Shown here in pieces: positions 23,201 through 34,887 of a stretch of DNA of 64,000 nt. The notes beneath the pieces were generated by a model. The model was not told the DNA's origin. It made no database searches and saw nothing but the letters and a program-made list of their open reading frames with translations. Every line of letters begins with the position of its first letter. The first letter of the stretch is position 1. The stretch comes from Ectobius pallidus (taxonomy: Eukaryota > Arthropoda > Insecta > Blattodea > Ectobiidae), in the NCBI GenBank assembly GCA_964059195.1, contig CAXKWD010000003.1, positions 194,270,174-194,334,173 on the forward strand. Direction: 5' to 3'. A program made the translations under genes and the position numbers.

Positions 23201-25034
23201 GGTTTTTGCACAAACAAATGTCCTTTATGGCAATATTTCTTTGCATACTTCAAATCTTCAATGAGATTCCTGTCATTTATAACAGATGATAGTAATATAA
23301 TCATTTGACTCTGATCTGATCCATTCACTTGCTTCATCTTCAATAATATCTTCATTTTCCCACTTCCAGTCCAGCTATATACATTAGAAATGTCAAACAA
23401 CACCGATTGATTTTTTCAACCAGCACAGTTTCATCCCCTTCACATGTTTGACATGACCGACATAGGTGGTTAACAATGCTGTCTTCCCAACTTTGAATTA
23501 ATAACATCCCCCCCCCCTGATTTCTACACCATTTTCAAGTAACCTAGTTATTATAATTTCACAGAGATAGCAACATTCCCACACAACAAAAAATTGAATA
23601 CTTCTGAATTTTGTTTCTGTAGAACTTTATTGTCTGAAATGAGTAGAATCATTACTCCTGTTACTAGCCTACCCAGCTCACACTGCATTTATATTTTGTT
23701 TGATATATTTATGTTGCCATTATCAGTTTGCTCTTGGATATTGCTGTTTCCTGCTTCTTCATACACTGTCTTGCAAAATTTAGTCCACACATTTATTGAG
23801 GAATCTGTATTGCTTCTTTAACGATCTTCTTTCTTACGTAGGCACTACACACTCTCTGAGACTCCTAATGTTCACCAGTTTGAATTCGGAAAAGGAAAGT
23901 GTGATTTGCTGTAAAATCGGTCTACTTGTTTTGATATCCAGAAGTTCATTTTCAAGCTGGAGGTAATTGATTGAAATGAACTTTGGGTAGACTAAAAATT
24001 ACGCCAGTTTATTCTATTCAGCCACACTTTGATCTGCTTGGTGATCTATCTCGATTCAGAAACTTATGAACACTTATTCCTAAATCTACATTTGTGGTGT
24101 TTCAGCAGCCAAAAACACAACATCTAGGCATTTCTGACAGACTGGAACGCAAACTTACACATACAATAATAGGCAGAAGTTGCTTTGCCATACGAAACTC
24201 TATTATTGCAGTGAATGACGGGCAACTAGGGATCTGTAATGTCACTCTGTTGGAAGCCGCGTCAATTATTCTTCAAATTTGCAAGAACAAAGCATCATAG
24301 AAACATGGGGGTTTTTACTGCTGTATTTTACAAAATAAAATATTCTGAGAGCCACTTACATGACCTTTAAAAACAATATGAAGTTCAAACAGTTCATTCT
24401 TACTCCAGCATGACTCCACTTACTTACTAGTGTATTAGTGACAACTAATAGTTTGTTGGAGAACTTCTATCAGAGAGGGAAGAATAAAAATACTGAAATT
24501 TGATAGACTGCCAAGGGGCTTAGCAAAATGAAGCTTATTAGCAAATGTGCTCTATCTAAGGAACTAGCTGCCAGAATTTAAAAATTAATATATGAAACTA
24601 AAGAGAAAAGAACTGGCTATCTAAATATGCAGCTTTAAAAAAGACACATTTTTCCCAGAATATTTTTGGTTTCTTAGGTGTACATATACCTTAAAATTTC
24701 CTTTACCGAAACAATGGGGTATAGAATTACAAAATTACGAAACACAATACTATACTGTATTTTATTTTACAAAATAATGTACTGACAACAATGAGCAAGA
24801 TGAAAAATGTAGGCAGATATTTAAAAAGTAATGTTAGTAGAACAATAATAATGAGATTAATTAATGTCGCAGTTAGCTACCAAGAAACAAAATAGTTTAA
24901 AACCTAAGAATCTGGGCCCTAGTAATTATTCAGGTTCTTCAAACGTCCTTAAAAATGGGAATTCTTTAAAAGTGAGAATGTTAAAATGGAGTTTTACTGT
25001 AAGGCATAGTATGGTTGGTGTGTTTTGTGATCAG
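20208..25034 (+). other. RalBP1 intron, 4.8 kb
   Basis: Phase 0 intron. The fold-back element 20852-21548 is the only structure I can define. In 21550-25030 I find AT-rich sequence with short spurious ORFs and no recognisable repeat or gene. This is the longest plain stretch in the window. Confidence 0.7.
20852..21548 (+). mobile_element. fold-back Tc1/mariner-type element with duplicated transposase start
   Basis: The ends cagggtgcggcagaaacaat and the inverse of gtttctgccgcacctg are flanked by TA. The arms are long: about 20852-21080 and 21322-21548 are inverted copies of roughly 90 percent identity by eye. The + strand ORF 20957-21274 starts MERWSNEHSAFVIETFFKSG, then RQHFDIGRNDQVPSRKSI and TPDSIARVTAALEQSPSYS. 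This is the same HTH type as at 11988-12669, followed by the second HTH. Because the arm includes the start codon and first helix, that coding segment occurs again, inverted, in the right arm. The DDE core is absent. Confidence 0.88.
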
Positions 25035-25339
25035 GTACAAGAAGCTGTGGAGTCTCCATCAGCTTGTGAGCCTGTTCTGCCCTCGACTAGCCACACTGAA
25101 CATTTGAGCGATGAGGGAGGAGGTGAGGAGGGGGAAGATGCAGCAGGTGGGGAGACTCTGAAACCAGCATCGAGTGAGGAGCTGCAGGGATTATTGCAGG
25201 AGGAGCGAGTGTTGTTACTAGAGCAGCAAGAACTGCTAAATCTGCAGGCAGATCTGCAGGGCCGAGTCCAGGAGGAGAGAGCCGAGATAGAGAGGCTGCG
25301 TGCTGAACTTGCTTCTGCCAAGTCCAAGTACAACTTCAG
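25035..25339 (+). CDS. RALBP1: RalBP1/RLIP76 internal exon, Ral-binding coiled coil
   Basis: About 102 residues. The first 45 are acidic and Ser/Gly-rich (a GGGEEGEDAAGG stretch). From exon residue 47 to 97 comes a Leu/Glu heptad region with EELQGLLQEERVLLLEQQEL and then RAEIERLRAELASA. This aligns with the RalBP1 Ral-binding domain, an antiparallel coiled coil that contacts active RalA/B; the EIERLRAE stretch is nearly invariant in the family. The acceptor is gatcag at 25034. The donor gtaata at 25340 leaves AG, completed by G at 31270 to give Arg. Confidence 0.93.
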
Positions 25340-25402
25340 GTAATAGCATAGCTACAAGAAATATTGTAATTGATGAATTTCATATCCGTTTGTGGTGAAT
25401 AC

Positions 25403-25879
25403 TTAGATTTATACTCAAAATGTACCACCTTACACCACAGATCATTAACGCAGAAAGTTTATATACTGATACAAGGTTGCTAATTTATTGTATTAAATCA
25501 ACTGCCGTACTAAGATGTATGAAGAATATTCAGATGGCCTGCATTAAGTGTATTTATACAAATTTATTTTAACATTCATGGTTGTGTATTTATAAATCAG
25601 GTGTGTGTTGATTTGACTCTAGTTATGAATCAATGTTTACACAATGTTTATAAAACTATTAAAACCCTTCAAAACAATTAAAATTTTACACAACATATAT
25701 ATATATACAAGATAACATAAGCTACCGTACACCATTATAATTGTTATTGAATTATCCCTCATATATCTTAGGACGGCAGTTGAATTAATACAATAAATTA
25801 GCAACCTTGTATCTGGATATAAACTCTCTGCATTAATGATTTGTGGTATAAAATGGTACATTTTGGGTATAAATCTAGG
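25403..25879. repeat. inverted repeat, 114-bp arms
   Basis: Arms 25403-25516 and 25766-25879 pair with few mismatches. The left arm holds atacaaggttgctaatttat and the right arm ataaattagcaaccttgtat. The 250-bp loop contains a TA tract. No transposase is seen. It begins only 63 bp after the exon donor. Confidence 0.85.
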
Positions 25880-26129
25880 AAATATTGTATTCGATCCTGA
25901 AATTCCATAATGAGCTTTTATTTATACTCCTTTGAGCATTGAGGCCTTATTAGGAGCTTGGGTTCTGTGGGAATACCAGTGGCCCATGCAGCTATTGATG
26001 TTCAGCTGATTTCTATTGTTGATGTATTTTATTGCGTCAAATAGTAAGGATGAGTAATGGTAAGTAAATATCCAATTTCTGCATTTGCCTTTATGACTGG
26101 GTAAACCATAAAAATCTCATGTCAAATTG

Positions 26130-27800
26130 GCCAGCCATGGGATTTGAATCTAGGACCTCCCAAATGCGAGTCCGTGATGTTGCCAGCTCCTTGCTCAATA
26201 TGTTGAGTTTATAATATATTACGTGGGATTTTTTACAGTGAAGTGGTACTATAAATAATGTAGTATATGGTCGGTTGTTTAAACTCAAACTTCACTTACT
26301 TGTTTCTTTTCAAGAATCATGATTTCAATCAGCCTCCTGATCACCCTCAGCTTGTGTCCGACTTGTGTCACAGTCAGACACAAGCTGAGGATGATCAGGA
26401 GGCTGATTGAAATCATGATTCTTGAAAAGAAACAAGTAAGTGAAGTTTGAGTTTAAACAACCGACCATATACTACATTATTTATGTTGAGTTTAGTTTGG
26501 AGCAAACTGCTGATGAAACTGCTGATGATCATCAGAGAGGAGACAAATTTCTCCCCAATCCTAGCACGAGTTGCCAAGGTCCATAGTGCACATTCTTCTT
26601 AGCACTAGCAACAATTTTAGAATTGTACTTAACATCCTTACCATTTTCTTCAGGTATTGCTGGAAATGGCTTAGAATAATTCTGATTGACTGCAGTTTTG
26701 GTTAGTTGCAAGGTTTGTGTTAACTCCCATTATACATAAGTGTTAATCTCTGATTGAGTATTTTTAGACCAAGGGTTCATGAGTGAAAAGTTCTTGCTTG
26801 AAATTTAACTTCAATGGGCTTGTGCAAGATGTACACAGCATTCACCAACATTGTTGGCATGTAGATAGGATTTTGTTTGTGTAAGAATGTTGAGAACTAG
26901 GCTGTCCACTCTTTTTATGCTTGTCTTAAACTTGCCGTGATGTACAAAACTTTTTCATTATTGCTAGATTTGGAAGTGGCTGTTGTGTTATTGTTTTCTT
27001 AAGAGTCGTACTGTAATATGCATTGTAATATCTCATGTACAGAGTTCTACTGTTGTGAAGTTTCCTCCTGAATGATTCACTCTGTATAATTAGAAGTATT
27101 GGTTTTTGGTGACTATTCCCCTCATATGTCACATGTTTGATATTGACACTAACAGTTAGCAATTCCTCGGATATAGACCAATCACGATCGTTTATCTTAT
27201 AAATTGCTTGTTATTAATATGAGGAAGGAATTTTACTTGATAAAATGGTCAGCTTGTTACTGGACACACAAGACATCAACGCGCCGTGATTAATAATTCA
27301 CATGCTGCCATTAAGCAGCATGAAAACAGATTATTTTATACAACATAGGCCTAAATTGTTTGGTGAATGTTGGTGAATGTTGTGTACATCTTGCACAAGC
27401 CCTTTGAAGTAAAACCTCAAGTAAGAACTTTTGACTCATGAACCCTTGGTCTAAAAATACTCAATTCAGAAATTAACACTTATGTATAATGGGAGTTAAC
27501 ACAAACCTTGCAACTAACCAAAACTGCAGTCAATCAGAATTATTCTAAGCCATTTCCAGCAATACCTGAAGAAAATGGTAAGGATATTAAATACAATTCT
27601 AAAATTGTTGCTAATGCTAAGAATAATGTGCACTATGGACCTTGGCAACTCGTGCTAGGATTGGGGAGAAATTTGTTTCCTGATGCTACCTTGAAGTTTC
27701 ATCAGCAGTTTGCTCCAAACTAAAACTCAACATACCAAGCAAGGTGCTGGCAACGTCACGGACTCTCATTTTGGAGGTCCTAGATTCAAATTCCGTGGCT
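26130..27800. repeat. large interrupted inverted repeat, possible fold-back element
   Basis: Arms of about 440 bp (26130-26210 plus 26490-26860, and 27358-27800) are inverted copies with scattered differences. Paired examples are ctccccaatcctagcacgag with ctcgtgctaggattggggag, and aaccttgcaactaaccaaaa with its inverse. The outermost part has a tRNA-like B box (agattcaaatcc), suggesting SINE-derived ends related to 37960-38080. The left arm is split by the 26211-26481 insertion. The loop is 26860-27358. A 71-codon open frame at 27508-27723 resembles no family I know. Confidence 0.78.
26251..26484. repeat. near-perfect palindrome, 112-bp arms and 10-bp loop
   Basis: Arms 26251-26362 and 26373-26484 are complementary except for about two positions, with loop ttgtgtcaca. 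It lies in an insertion (26211-26481) flanked by a 12-bp duplication tatgttgagttt (26199-26210 and 26482-26493). The unoccupied form tatgttgagtttt survives in the other arm of the outer repeat. Confidence 0.92.
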
Positions 27801-27871
27801 GGAACATTGCAAAAATAATGTCTGTAGTTAATTTCAAAATTAAACTAACAGCACAGTTACGTGCTTATCAC

Positions 27872-28633
27872 TAGGGCAGGGCATTTGATGATTTTGCATC
27901 TTTTTTATACGAAGGTTAGTTAGTTATTCTGTTTATTTAAGCTGGCAGAGCTAAGGCCATTAGACCTTCTCTTCCGCTCCATCAGCGGTTAAAAGATAGC
28001 TCGATATAAATGTATATCATGAAATAATTGATTAAATAAGGGCAATTTGTTTTTACATTATTTTGCTTTATTTTGCATTTTTCATCATTTTCAAGAGATA
28101 GGTCATTTTTTGGCAATTTTTAGGTCATTTTCAGGTCATTTTTGGCATTGTAGGTCATGTCTCAGTGGAGGTAGAGAGGAGATTTTCCATATACAAATCG
28201 TTACTTTCAGACAACAGACAATTGCTTTTATTTGAGATTCTCTGCCAAGTGTTCAGAGTTCGTTTAAATACAGGTTTATTGTAAACACCACAGGAGTTTG
28301 TCTTGTAGCAATGAAGATGTTTTCTATGATATTTGCTGGGCATGCCAGTTCAGAAAGAATTTCTTTTGCGCTAAGAGTGTCCAAGTAGTATAAATTTACT
28401 TACTCTTTAGCAACAAAATAAGTGTGTTTGGTAATGTAAATTCATATACAATGCACTGTCATAAATTGTTTTTAGCAATTCATTACATAAAAAATTAATT
28501 ATAAGTAAAAATGGTAAATTTATTGGTCATTCTTTTTAAATTTTTGGTAATTTTTTAACTAAATTTAGGTCATAAATGCATTTTTTATTTTGCATTTTTT
28601 CTCTATTTTATGGTCATTAAATGCCTTGCCCTA
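27872..28633 (+). mobile_element. non-autonomous hAT element (tagggcaaggc family), second copy
   Basis: The ends tagggcagggcatttgatga and tcattaaatgccttgcccta match the copy at 4771-5440. The flanks cttatcac and cttttcac are an 8-bp duplication with one mismatch. About 60 bp near 27915-27985 is absent from the first copy. No coding sequence. Confidence 0.9.
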
Positions 28634-28834
28634 CTTTTCACTCTCTTTATTTTAGCATGTAAAATGCTGTATTTTAAGATTTAAATGTCCCAGTAGTTCA
28701 GCAGCTATTAAATGCAGCAGCATTATTAAGAAGACTGTTTCACAAATTTGTGTTGTGTATAAACAATATAAGGAATGATGCATAAAATGTGATTTAGAGG
28801 TCCCCCACTCCCCAATAATGTACTTTTTAGTACA

Positions 28835-29655
28835 CGCTCTGTAAAACAGCTGCTTATCGGACTGGTAACACGCCGAAAAGCTGCACTTTAAAGGACAAGT
28901 CCGCTAAAATTGCATAAAAGTGCATTCAAAATGCAATTTTAGCGGCCTTGTCCTTTAAAGTCGTCATGGCAATCTATAAACAAAACCCAGAAGGCATTGA
29001 CCAGCCACACCAACTTTAACATGGATTTACGCATATAATTGGTCATAAAACAACAAATTTAAGCCAACACGTTTCTTTATGATAATCAGAAACTTTACCA
29101 GAATTTTTCGCAAAACACGGTAGCCCACTTCATCACATGACAACAAATATAAGCCAACAACTTTTCACATTTTGGTTCACTTGAAAAACATTCCTTACCA
29201 TGGACGAACAGCATTTAAATGCTGTAATATATCCCTTCTCATAGCCTATTTCTGCCGTGAAGTTGCTGGTAGCAGCTCCAATTCAATGTTTCTGGCTTGG
29301 ATTGAAATTTCCTCGGTATTATCATTTATATTTTCAGGAGCTTTTCATAAATATTAGTTGGTATGCAATATTGTTTACAAACAAGGAACTCATATATTAT
29401 GCATCTATACTACCACATTTGTTATTGCTACGTACGGTCATTGTTGTTTTATGATCTAGATGGCCATGACCAGATAACTTAAAGAAATGACTGACTGCCT
29501 TTCATTATAATTAATTATACGGTATTTTTGTTTTATTTCATATAATTTATAGAACTTTTACTAAAAAATATTGTTTGCACCACGTACGCAAAAACTTTAG
29601 CGGACTCATCCAGTATACTAGATTCGTCCGCTAAAGCGTTATTTTGCGTACTTGA
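28835..29655 (+). repeat. hairpin-ended repeat family, copy 1
   Basis: One end has a strong stem: ggacaagtccgctaaaattg pairs with caattttagcggccttgtcc across a short loop (about 28893-28955). The other end has a second stem: gtacgcaaaaactttagcgg with ccgctaaagcgttattttgc (about 29584-29655). Both stems share the core gtccgctaaa. An inverted copy lies at 37480-39180. There are no simple terminal inverted repeats and no ORF with a known domain. Class unknown. Confidence 0.75.
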
Positions 29656-30296
29656 TACATAAATAGCTATTAGTGTTGTTATTATTCATAGGAGCCTGTT
29701 TTCTTGGTGAAATAAGATGGCTCATTTCAAGGTTAACTTCCTTCTGTTTCCTGGATATTACTCAAATTGCACACTAAGAATAATACGGCCACAACTAAGA
29801 AAAACTAAATTTTACTGGATACAGTGTTAAAGTTTTGTATTCTGAATATAAAGGTTGGATTTTATAAGGACGTAAGTGCTTTCTGACGGAAATTAACAGA
29901 AATAAGGGTATGACCATCTTACACCAAATAAATCTCATATAGACCATTAGAAAACAGCAAAAAACCAAAATTAATTATTTCTTATATGTGTCCCTATCAT
30001 TCTCAGTGTGCGAAATATAGCTGTGAAAAATACAACCAAAATTATTATAAAATATTATTTGCAATAAAATAAATGTTAGTTTCAATATTGAAAGAAAACA
30101 TAATTAATTACAATATGCTTTTATAGGGATTTTAAATTTTTAATCATATCTGTGATATTTCAGTTTTTTCATTTTATTCTATATTCTGTTCTTTTCATCA
30201 CTTTTTTTTATTAATAAAAATGGTAATTTCTATAATGGATCATAAATATCTATAATGTGTCAGCCGTCATAGAAACAATATGAATGGTGAATATTC

Positions 30297-31019
30297 TATG
30301 AGGGCTGTCCAGAAAGTAACCTCCGTTTATGCATAGCACCAGAAGTAGTGGGGGTAGTGCCGCCATTTCGACATCAGCGTGCGCAGTGGTTCAGTACACT
30401 TCTAGCTGTGCTAGATGTAGCATCATATTGTTGTGGGTTTGCTAGTTACGACCAGAAAAACATGTGCGCTGCAATAGAAAATCCCGCCAAGTGTGAAGTG
30501 CATGGCGTTATAAGATTTCTTTGGGCAAAACATCACTCAGCAGCCGAAATCCATCGTGAATTGTGTGCAGTTTATGGTCCAAACATTATGAGTGATGGTG
30601 TTGTCCGTCAATGGGTACGATTTTTTAAAAATGGAAGAACAAACATTCATGATGAAGACAGGAGCGGTAGGCCTTCTCTTGCCAGTGATGACATAGTGAA
30701 CAAAATTGATGAAAAAGTTCATGAGAATCATCGGTTCACAATCTCGGAACTTTCCTGTCATTTTCCTGAAATTTCTCGGACAATGACGAAGAGCTTCAAA
30801 ACGCTGTGACAGGTTGGCTACGTTCACAGGCGGCAGATTTTTACGGAAATGGTATTTCAATGACTGAGAAAAGATATGACAAATGCTTGAATCTGTTTGG
30901 AGACTTATGTTGAAAAATAGAGAAAAGCTTCAGTTTTAAGATGTATATAATACATTTTTTGTTTTTACAGTGATTTAAGTTTTATTTCAAAACAGAGGTT
31001 ACTTTCTGGACAGCCTTCG
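30297..31019 (+). mobile_element. mariner element, internally deleted
   Basis: The ends gagggctgtccagaaagtaa and ttactttctggacagccttc are inverted over about 28 bp. The + strand ORF from the ATG at 30462 reads IENPAKCEVHGVIRFLWAKH, then IHRELCAVYGPNIMSDGVVR, WVRFFKNGRTNIHDEDRSGR and ENHRFTISELSCHF. This is the complete mariner HTH half. It then jumps, out of frame, to the C-terminal block DNDEELQNAVTGWLRSQAAD and EKRYDKCLNLFGDL. The catalytic DDD core is deleted and the frame stops at 30807. The element lies in sense orientation in the RalBP1 intron. Confidence 0.9.
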
Positions 31020-31269
31020 TTTTTAAATCATATTTTCATATACATTTCTCAATATTTGTCCTAGAAGGGGTAAATTTCATGTTCATTTACACATTTAGTG
31101 AAATCCAACAAATTTCGCGATAATTCATGGATATAATTTGCTTACTAATGATATTTCAAGCATCTATAAAGCTAATTATAACTAAGGAAAGTTGTTTTGT
31201 AAAATTTCACACACCACTTTTACCAAAAAATATGGTCCCTACTTATTCAGTGTTTGATAATTGTTGCAG

Positions 31270-31393
31270 GGGGTTTGATGAAGACAGTTCAGAAGGCAGC
31301 AGTTCACCGTCACACTCTGAAGGGAGTGATGCTGAAGACCCTGAAATTAGGACCAAAATAGTAGAGTTGCAGCGAGACAACAAGCTTCTACAG
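31270..31393 (+). CDS. RALBP1: RalBP1/RLIP76 internal exon, Ser-rich acidic and second coiled coil start
   Basis: The first base completes Arg with the previous exon. The exon then encodes GFDEDSSEGSSSPSHSEGSD and EIRTKIVELQRDNKLLQ. It aligns with the Ser/Glu-rich stretch and the ILEDLQRQNEEL region of vertebrate RalBP1, C-terminal to the Ral-binding domain. The acceptor is ttgttgcag at 31269 and the donor gtcagt at 31394 (phase 0). Confidence 0.88.
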
Positions 31394-31449
31394 GTCAGTC
31401 TCATGATACACAAATAGAAACAAACAACCACAAAGTTTCCTTCAGATGA

Positions 31450-31473
31450 AATAACAGTTTATTTATTTATTTA

Positions 31474-31519
<46 letters not shown>

Positions 31520-31550
31520 TATTTTTTTTTTTAATTTTATTTTTTTTACC
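31450..31550 (+). repeat. ATTT/ATT simple repeat
   Basis: Tandem tttatttattta passes into about 17 ATT units and then a T-rich tract. Confidence 0.95.
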
Positions 31551-31809
31551 TAATGCAACTAATGAAATTTGGAATAATTTTTGGGACAGTTTTACAGGTG
31601 CTGGCAGTAATGATATTTTTACTGCATTTATTGTGGTTAAATCCCGCTTGTGTAAAAGCCCACTTTAATATTAAAGATTTTTTTTTTTTTCAGGAAAAAG
31701 TTGAAAACAGGAGGAAGGTCCAACAATGTGGTGAATGCATATATGGAATACATCACATTGCTGATGACTCCTTATGATAGTTCTTGTTTTATACAAAAGA
31801 ATTCTTTAA

Positions 31810-32472
31810 CACATTCGCTACCGTGCACGCCATTTGGCGTGGAAGAAAAGCCAGCACTTCCCTCCCGTCCACGCCAGCTGGCGTTTAAGCGCCCGCGCCA
31901 ATTTTTTTTTGTAGATTTCTTCAAGGAAATGGTGAAGGTCGTAGTTTCCATTTACGGCAAAGATAGGGGGGTGAATACACTTGCTAGTTTCCATTTAAGG
32001 CAATAGATGGTGGGTGAATACACGTGCTGAATTTACAGAAACCCTAAAATTATGTCGTTGACCTCCTGACAACAAAAGAATTCCATGTGCTTTTGAAGAC
32101 CAGTTTTGCAACGCCGGTCAGTATCGTGAAGAATGGTTAGCATTAGGCTTAGTGGTATTTCCGTGTGCAGTGACAAAAGAGATAAATGTGATAATAGGCA
32201 TAGGCCATTATCAGGTGAAGAGATAGACGAATTATTATTCAACAATGATTGTGGTGTTGAATTAATCCCGTCTGCTGCAGCTCCGCAGCCATTCAACAAA
32301 CATAGAAGTCTTCCTGAAAGTATGTAAATTTTTATGCAATAATATCATATAGTTTTCAAGAAAAACTGAAAATAGTGAGGTACTGTAAATTCATGCGTAT
32401 GTTTAAATGGCCATTTAAAAATCCCTGGGCTGGGGCATTTAAAGAGCTGGCAGGTAGTCAGTAGTGAATGTG
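31810..32472 (+). mobile_element. piggyBac-type element, N-terminal exon only
   Basis: TTAA flanks both sides (31806-31809 and 32473-32476), the diagnostic target of piggyBac. The ends cacattcgctac and gtagtgaatgtg are inverted with one mismatch. Subterminal palindromes cacgccatttggcgtgg and cacgccagctggcgt follow on the left. An ORF at 32133-32327 contains RPLSGEEIDELLFNN, resembling the acidic N-terminus of piggyBac transposases. The DDD core is missing, so this is a non-autonomous derivative. Confidence 0.83.
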
Positions 32473-33591
32473 TTAAAAGAATCTGGGCTTATACATGAGT
32501 AAACATTGTAATATTGCAAAAGAAAGTGATAAGAATAATTTACATATGTCATCCCTATGAACTCATGCAGAATTATTTTCAAACTACTAATTAACTTACC
32601 CATGTTTTGTAAATAAAGTTAAATAATTTTTTTTTTTTTTTTAACTGAAAGCTTTTGGACATGTGGCCGCAATCTGAAGCTGGCCCGTTGCTTCAAAATC
32701 AATTAAATAACTTTTATAGCTCATACTTACGAAAGGAAGTAATATTTACAACAGGACAAACTTAATTTTTTTTTGTTTTTTTTTTTAAGTTGTAGTATAA
32801 ATGATTATGAATGATCTATAATGAATCTCTCAATACACTTAGTGATATGTTGATACGTATTCAAGCCTCCACAGATTCTTGTGTACTATATTCTTATTAG
32901 CAGGTGTCCAAGACTTTGCCCGCGATTATTTACTCAACTAGCAACTTACTAAATCATTTATTTAACAATTTATCCCTGACCTCGTTTTTACATAAATTGC
33001 AGGAATTGCATAATGTTATTCTTAATTATATTGTTTAATGTTAAAAATATAAATAATTAAATGAACAAAAGGCATCTTATGCTGCCATATGAGCATACAG
33101 ATTCGAAATGAAACGATTAAAATAAACCATATATTCATGAACCTTACCCAAATCTTGCATAAACAATTTTATTATAACGATTGATAATTAAAAAACTAAA
33201 AAACCCAGCTTGGAAGTGCATTTCACAAAGAAAGTGCACTGCCCGGAAAAAAAAGACCTCAGGTTCGAGTTCCCTAGCCCTAAATCCCCTGCTTAGTGAA
33301 TTTCATCCAGATCATTCAATATTTTCCCATTTAAGCGTGCGTTCATGATCCCCTTCTGTGTAAATCAGATCTCTGCGATTCGTATACAAATGAATGAAGA
33401 TAGCAACTTAAATTATGAAACAAAGGTACTGTCAAAATTCCAAGTCTCTGGCTATTATATTTCAGGTTCTATGTTGATTCTCTGTCAGTCAGGCAGTCAG
33501 TCAAGATAAAGCTGCTTATATAGATAGTGATTGATATGTTATTAAATCCTCATTATATAAAAATATAAATCATGGTATTGATATTATGGAA

Positions 33592-33716
33592 AAGAGAGTC
33601 TCAGGTTTCCAGAAGGGCAAATGGATTTAAACATTGCGACCTTTTAGCTGCTAAAAGCTTGGATTATCTATACCCATTCACCTGAGACTCTCATCTGTTA
33701 TCAGTGTCAAGTCACA
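33592..33716. mobile_element. 125-bp insertion with 13-bp direct repeats
   Basis: It is flanked by tgatattatggaa at 33579-33591 and 33717-33729. Inside, gagagtctcaggt (33594-33606) is inverted at 33680-33692. The duplication length suggests LINE-mediated insertion or a short MITE; I cannot decide which. Confidence 0.55.
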
Positions 33717-33756
33717 TGATATTATGGAACTTACATAGTGAAGTGACTATAATAAA

Positions 33757-34725
33757 TTTGAGTTGACTTACTACCCGCTCGCAATTTCTTGGGCGCTCGG
33801 CTCCCTAGTCCTCATTTGGTAGGTTTTGTTCGACTTCGTAGGTAGAGCTGACAACATTGAAACACGAAGTACACTTTACACCCTGACATCTAGTGGCTTC
33901 AATACTACGCTTTCATTCTGTCTCAGGATCCGTATTTATTTATTGGCATATTTTCTGACGCATGGAGTTATGGGGAAAAAGTACAATTTTTGGAATTGCT
34001 GATTTCACAAACACATCATTGTACATCCAACACTTTCCTCACCTTTTTAAGAATTCCATTTGTGCTAATTTTTGACACACTGATGTCAATTTCATGGACT
34101 GAAAGTTGACCGAACTTTTCACGAAACGTATTAAATATGTTTAAAATTAGGCCTATAGTTTTCTCCACTTTTAGATGCCTTACCTCTCTTACGTTTTACA
34201 ACACAAAATGGTGAAGCATGTTCTGCTATGACTCTTCTTTACGCTTAAAATCCAGTGTAAAAATATTGAGCCTATATTATATAATATTCTATTCCCGGAG
34301 GAAAATGACTTATATGATAACCAAACCCATATGACGTGTAATTAATTTTTACTCAATACCGTCAACACATTATGTTATTGGACTGCTTTAAAATCATTGT
34401 ATATTAAATGTCACTACATAAAATAGCGAGGATGATTCATCAGAAGTAGTTATCCAATTTGGCATCCAATTTATTGTTTGTCCACATACCTCACACTTAC
34501 GCTTACCATTCGTGCGATTCTGCTGAAATGTTGTTTCTTTGGTTGACAACACTGCAGAAAGACTGGCGGACTAGCTATATTTTCTTCCCCCCGACCCTCA
34601 CTTCCCCATAAAACCAGCGCCCAAGAAATCACGCACGGGTAATACACACTTGGTTTGCTTACCAAAATAATGGTAAGTGAAGCAACAAAGTGGTTTAAGT
34701 CAACTCATATAATAGATTAAATACA
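33757..34725. mobile_element. possible TIR element
   Basis: Near the left, gagttgactta and atttcttgggcgct occur in order; near the right both occur inverted (agcgcccaagaaat, then taagtcaactc) with about 70 extra bases between them. The minus strand at 34430-34520 reads RKCEVCGQTINW, a CxxC-like fragment that might be the remains of a zinc finger. The assignment is tentative. Confidence 0.4.
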
Positions 34726-34887
34726 TTATAAATCATAGTCATTTGCATCAAAAAGAAGACCATTTACCTCCCTCACTTAAATAAGGAAAGCATGGGATGC
34801 AAATCGCCTAACTTCATGGGTTTGTCGATCCTGCTCATGGGCTCCCATAGGCCTATGTGATATTATCTTTAAGTTCTTCTAACAGTA

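Larger units (their letters stand above)
25340..31269 (+). other. RalBP1 intron, 5.9 kb
   Basis: This phase 2 intron is dominated by inverted structures: 25403-25879, 26130-27800 with an inner palindrome, a hAT copy, a hairpin-ended repeat and a mariner. I see nothing definable in 28640-28830, 29655-30290 or 31025-31265. Confidence 0.75.

Noticed and set aside
25031..25333. 100-codon open frame on the minus strand, Ser-rich
   Set aside because: It is the antisense shadow of the RalBP1 Ral-binding exon, whose plus-strand reading matches the family.
27508..27723. 71-codon open frame in the arm of the large inverted repeat
   Set aside because: No recognisable domain; the other arm has lost the frame, so it does not look maintained.
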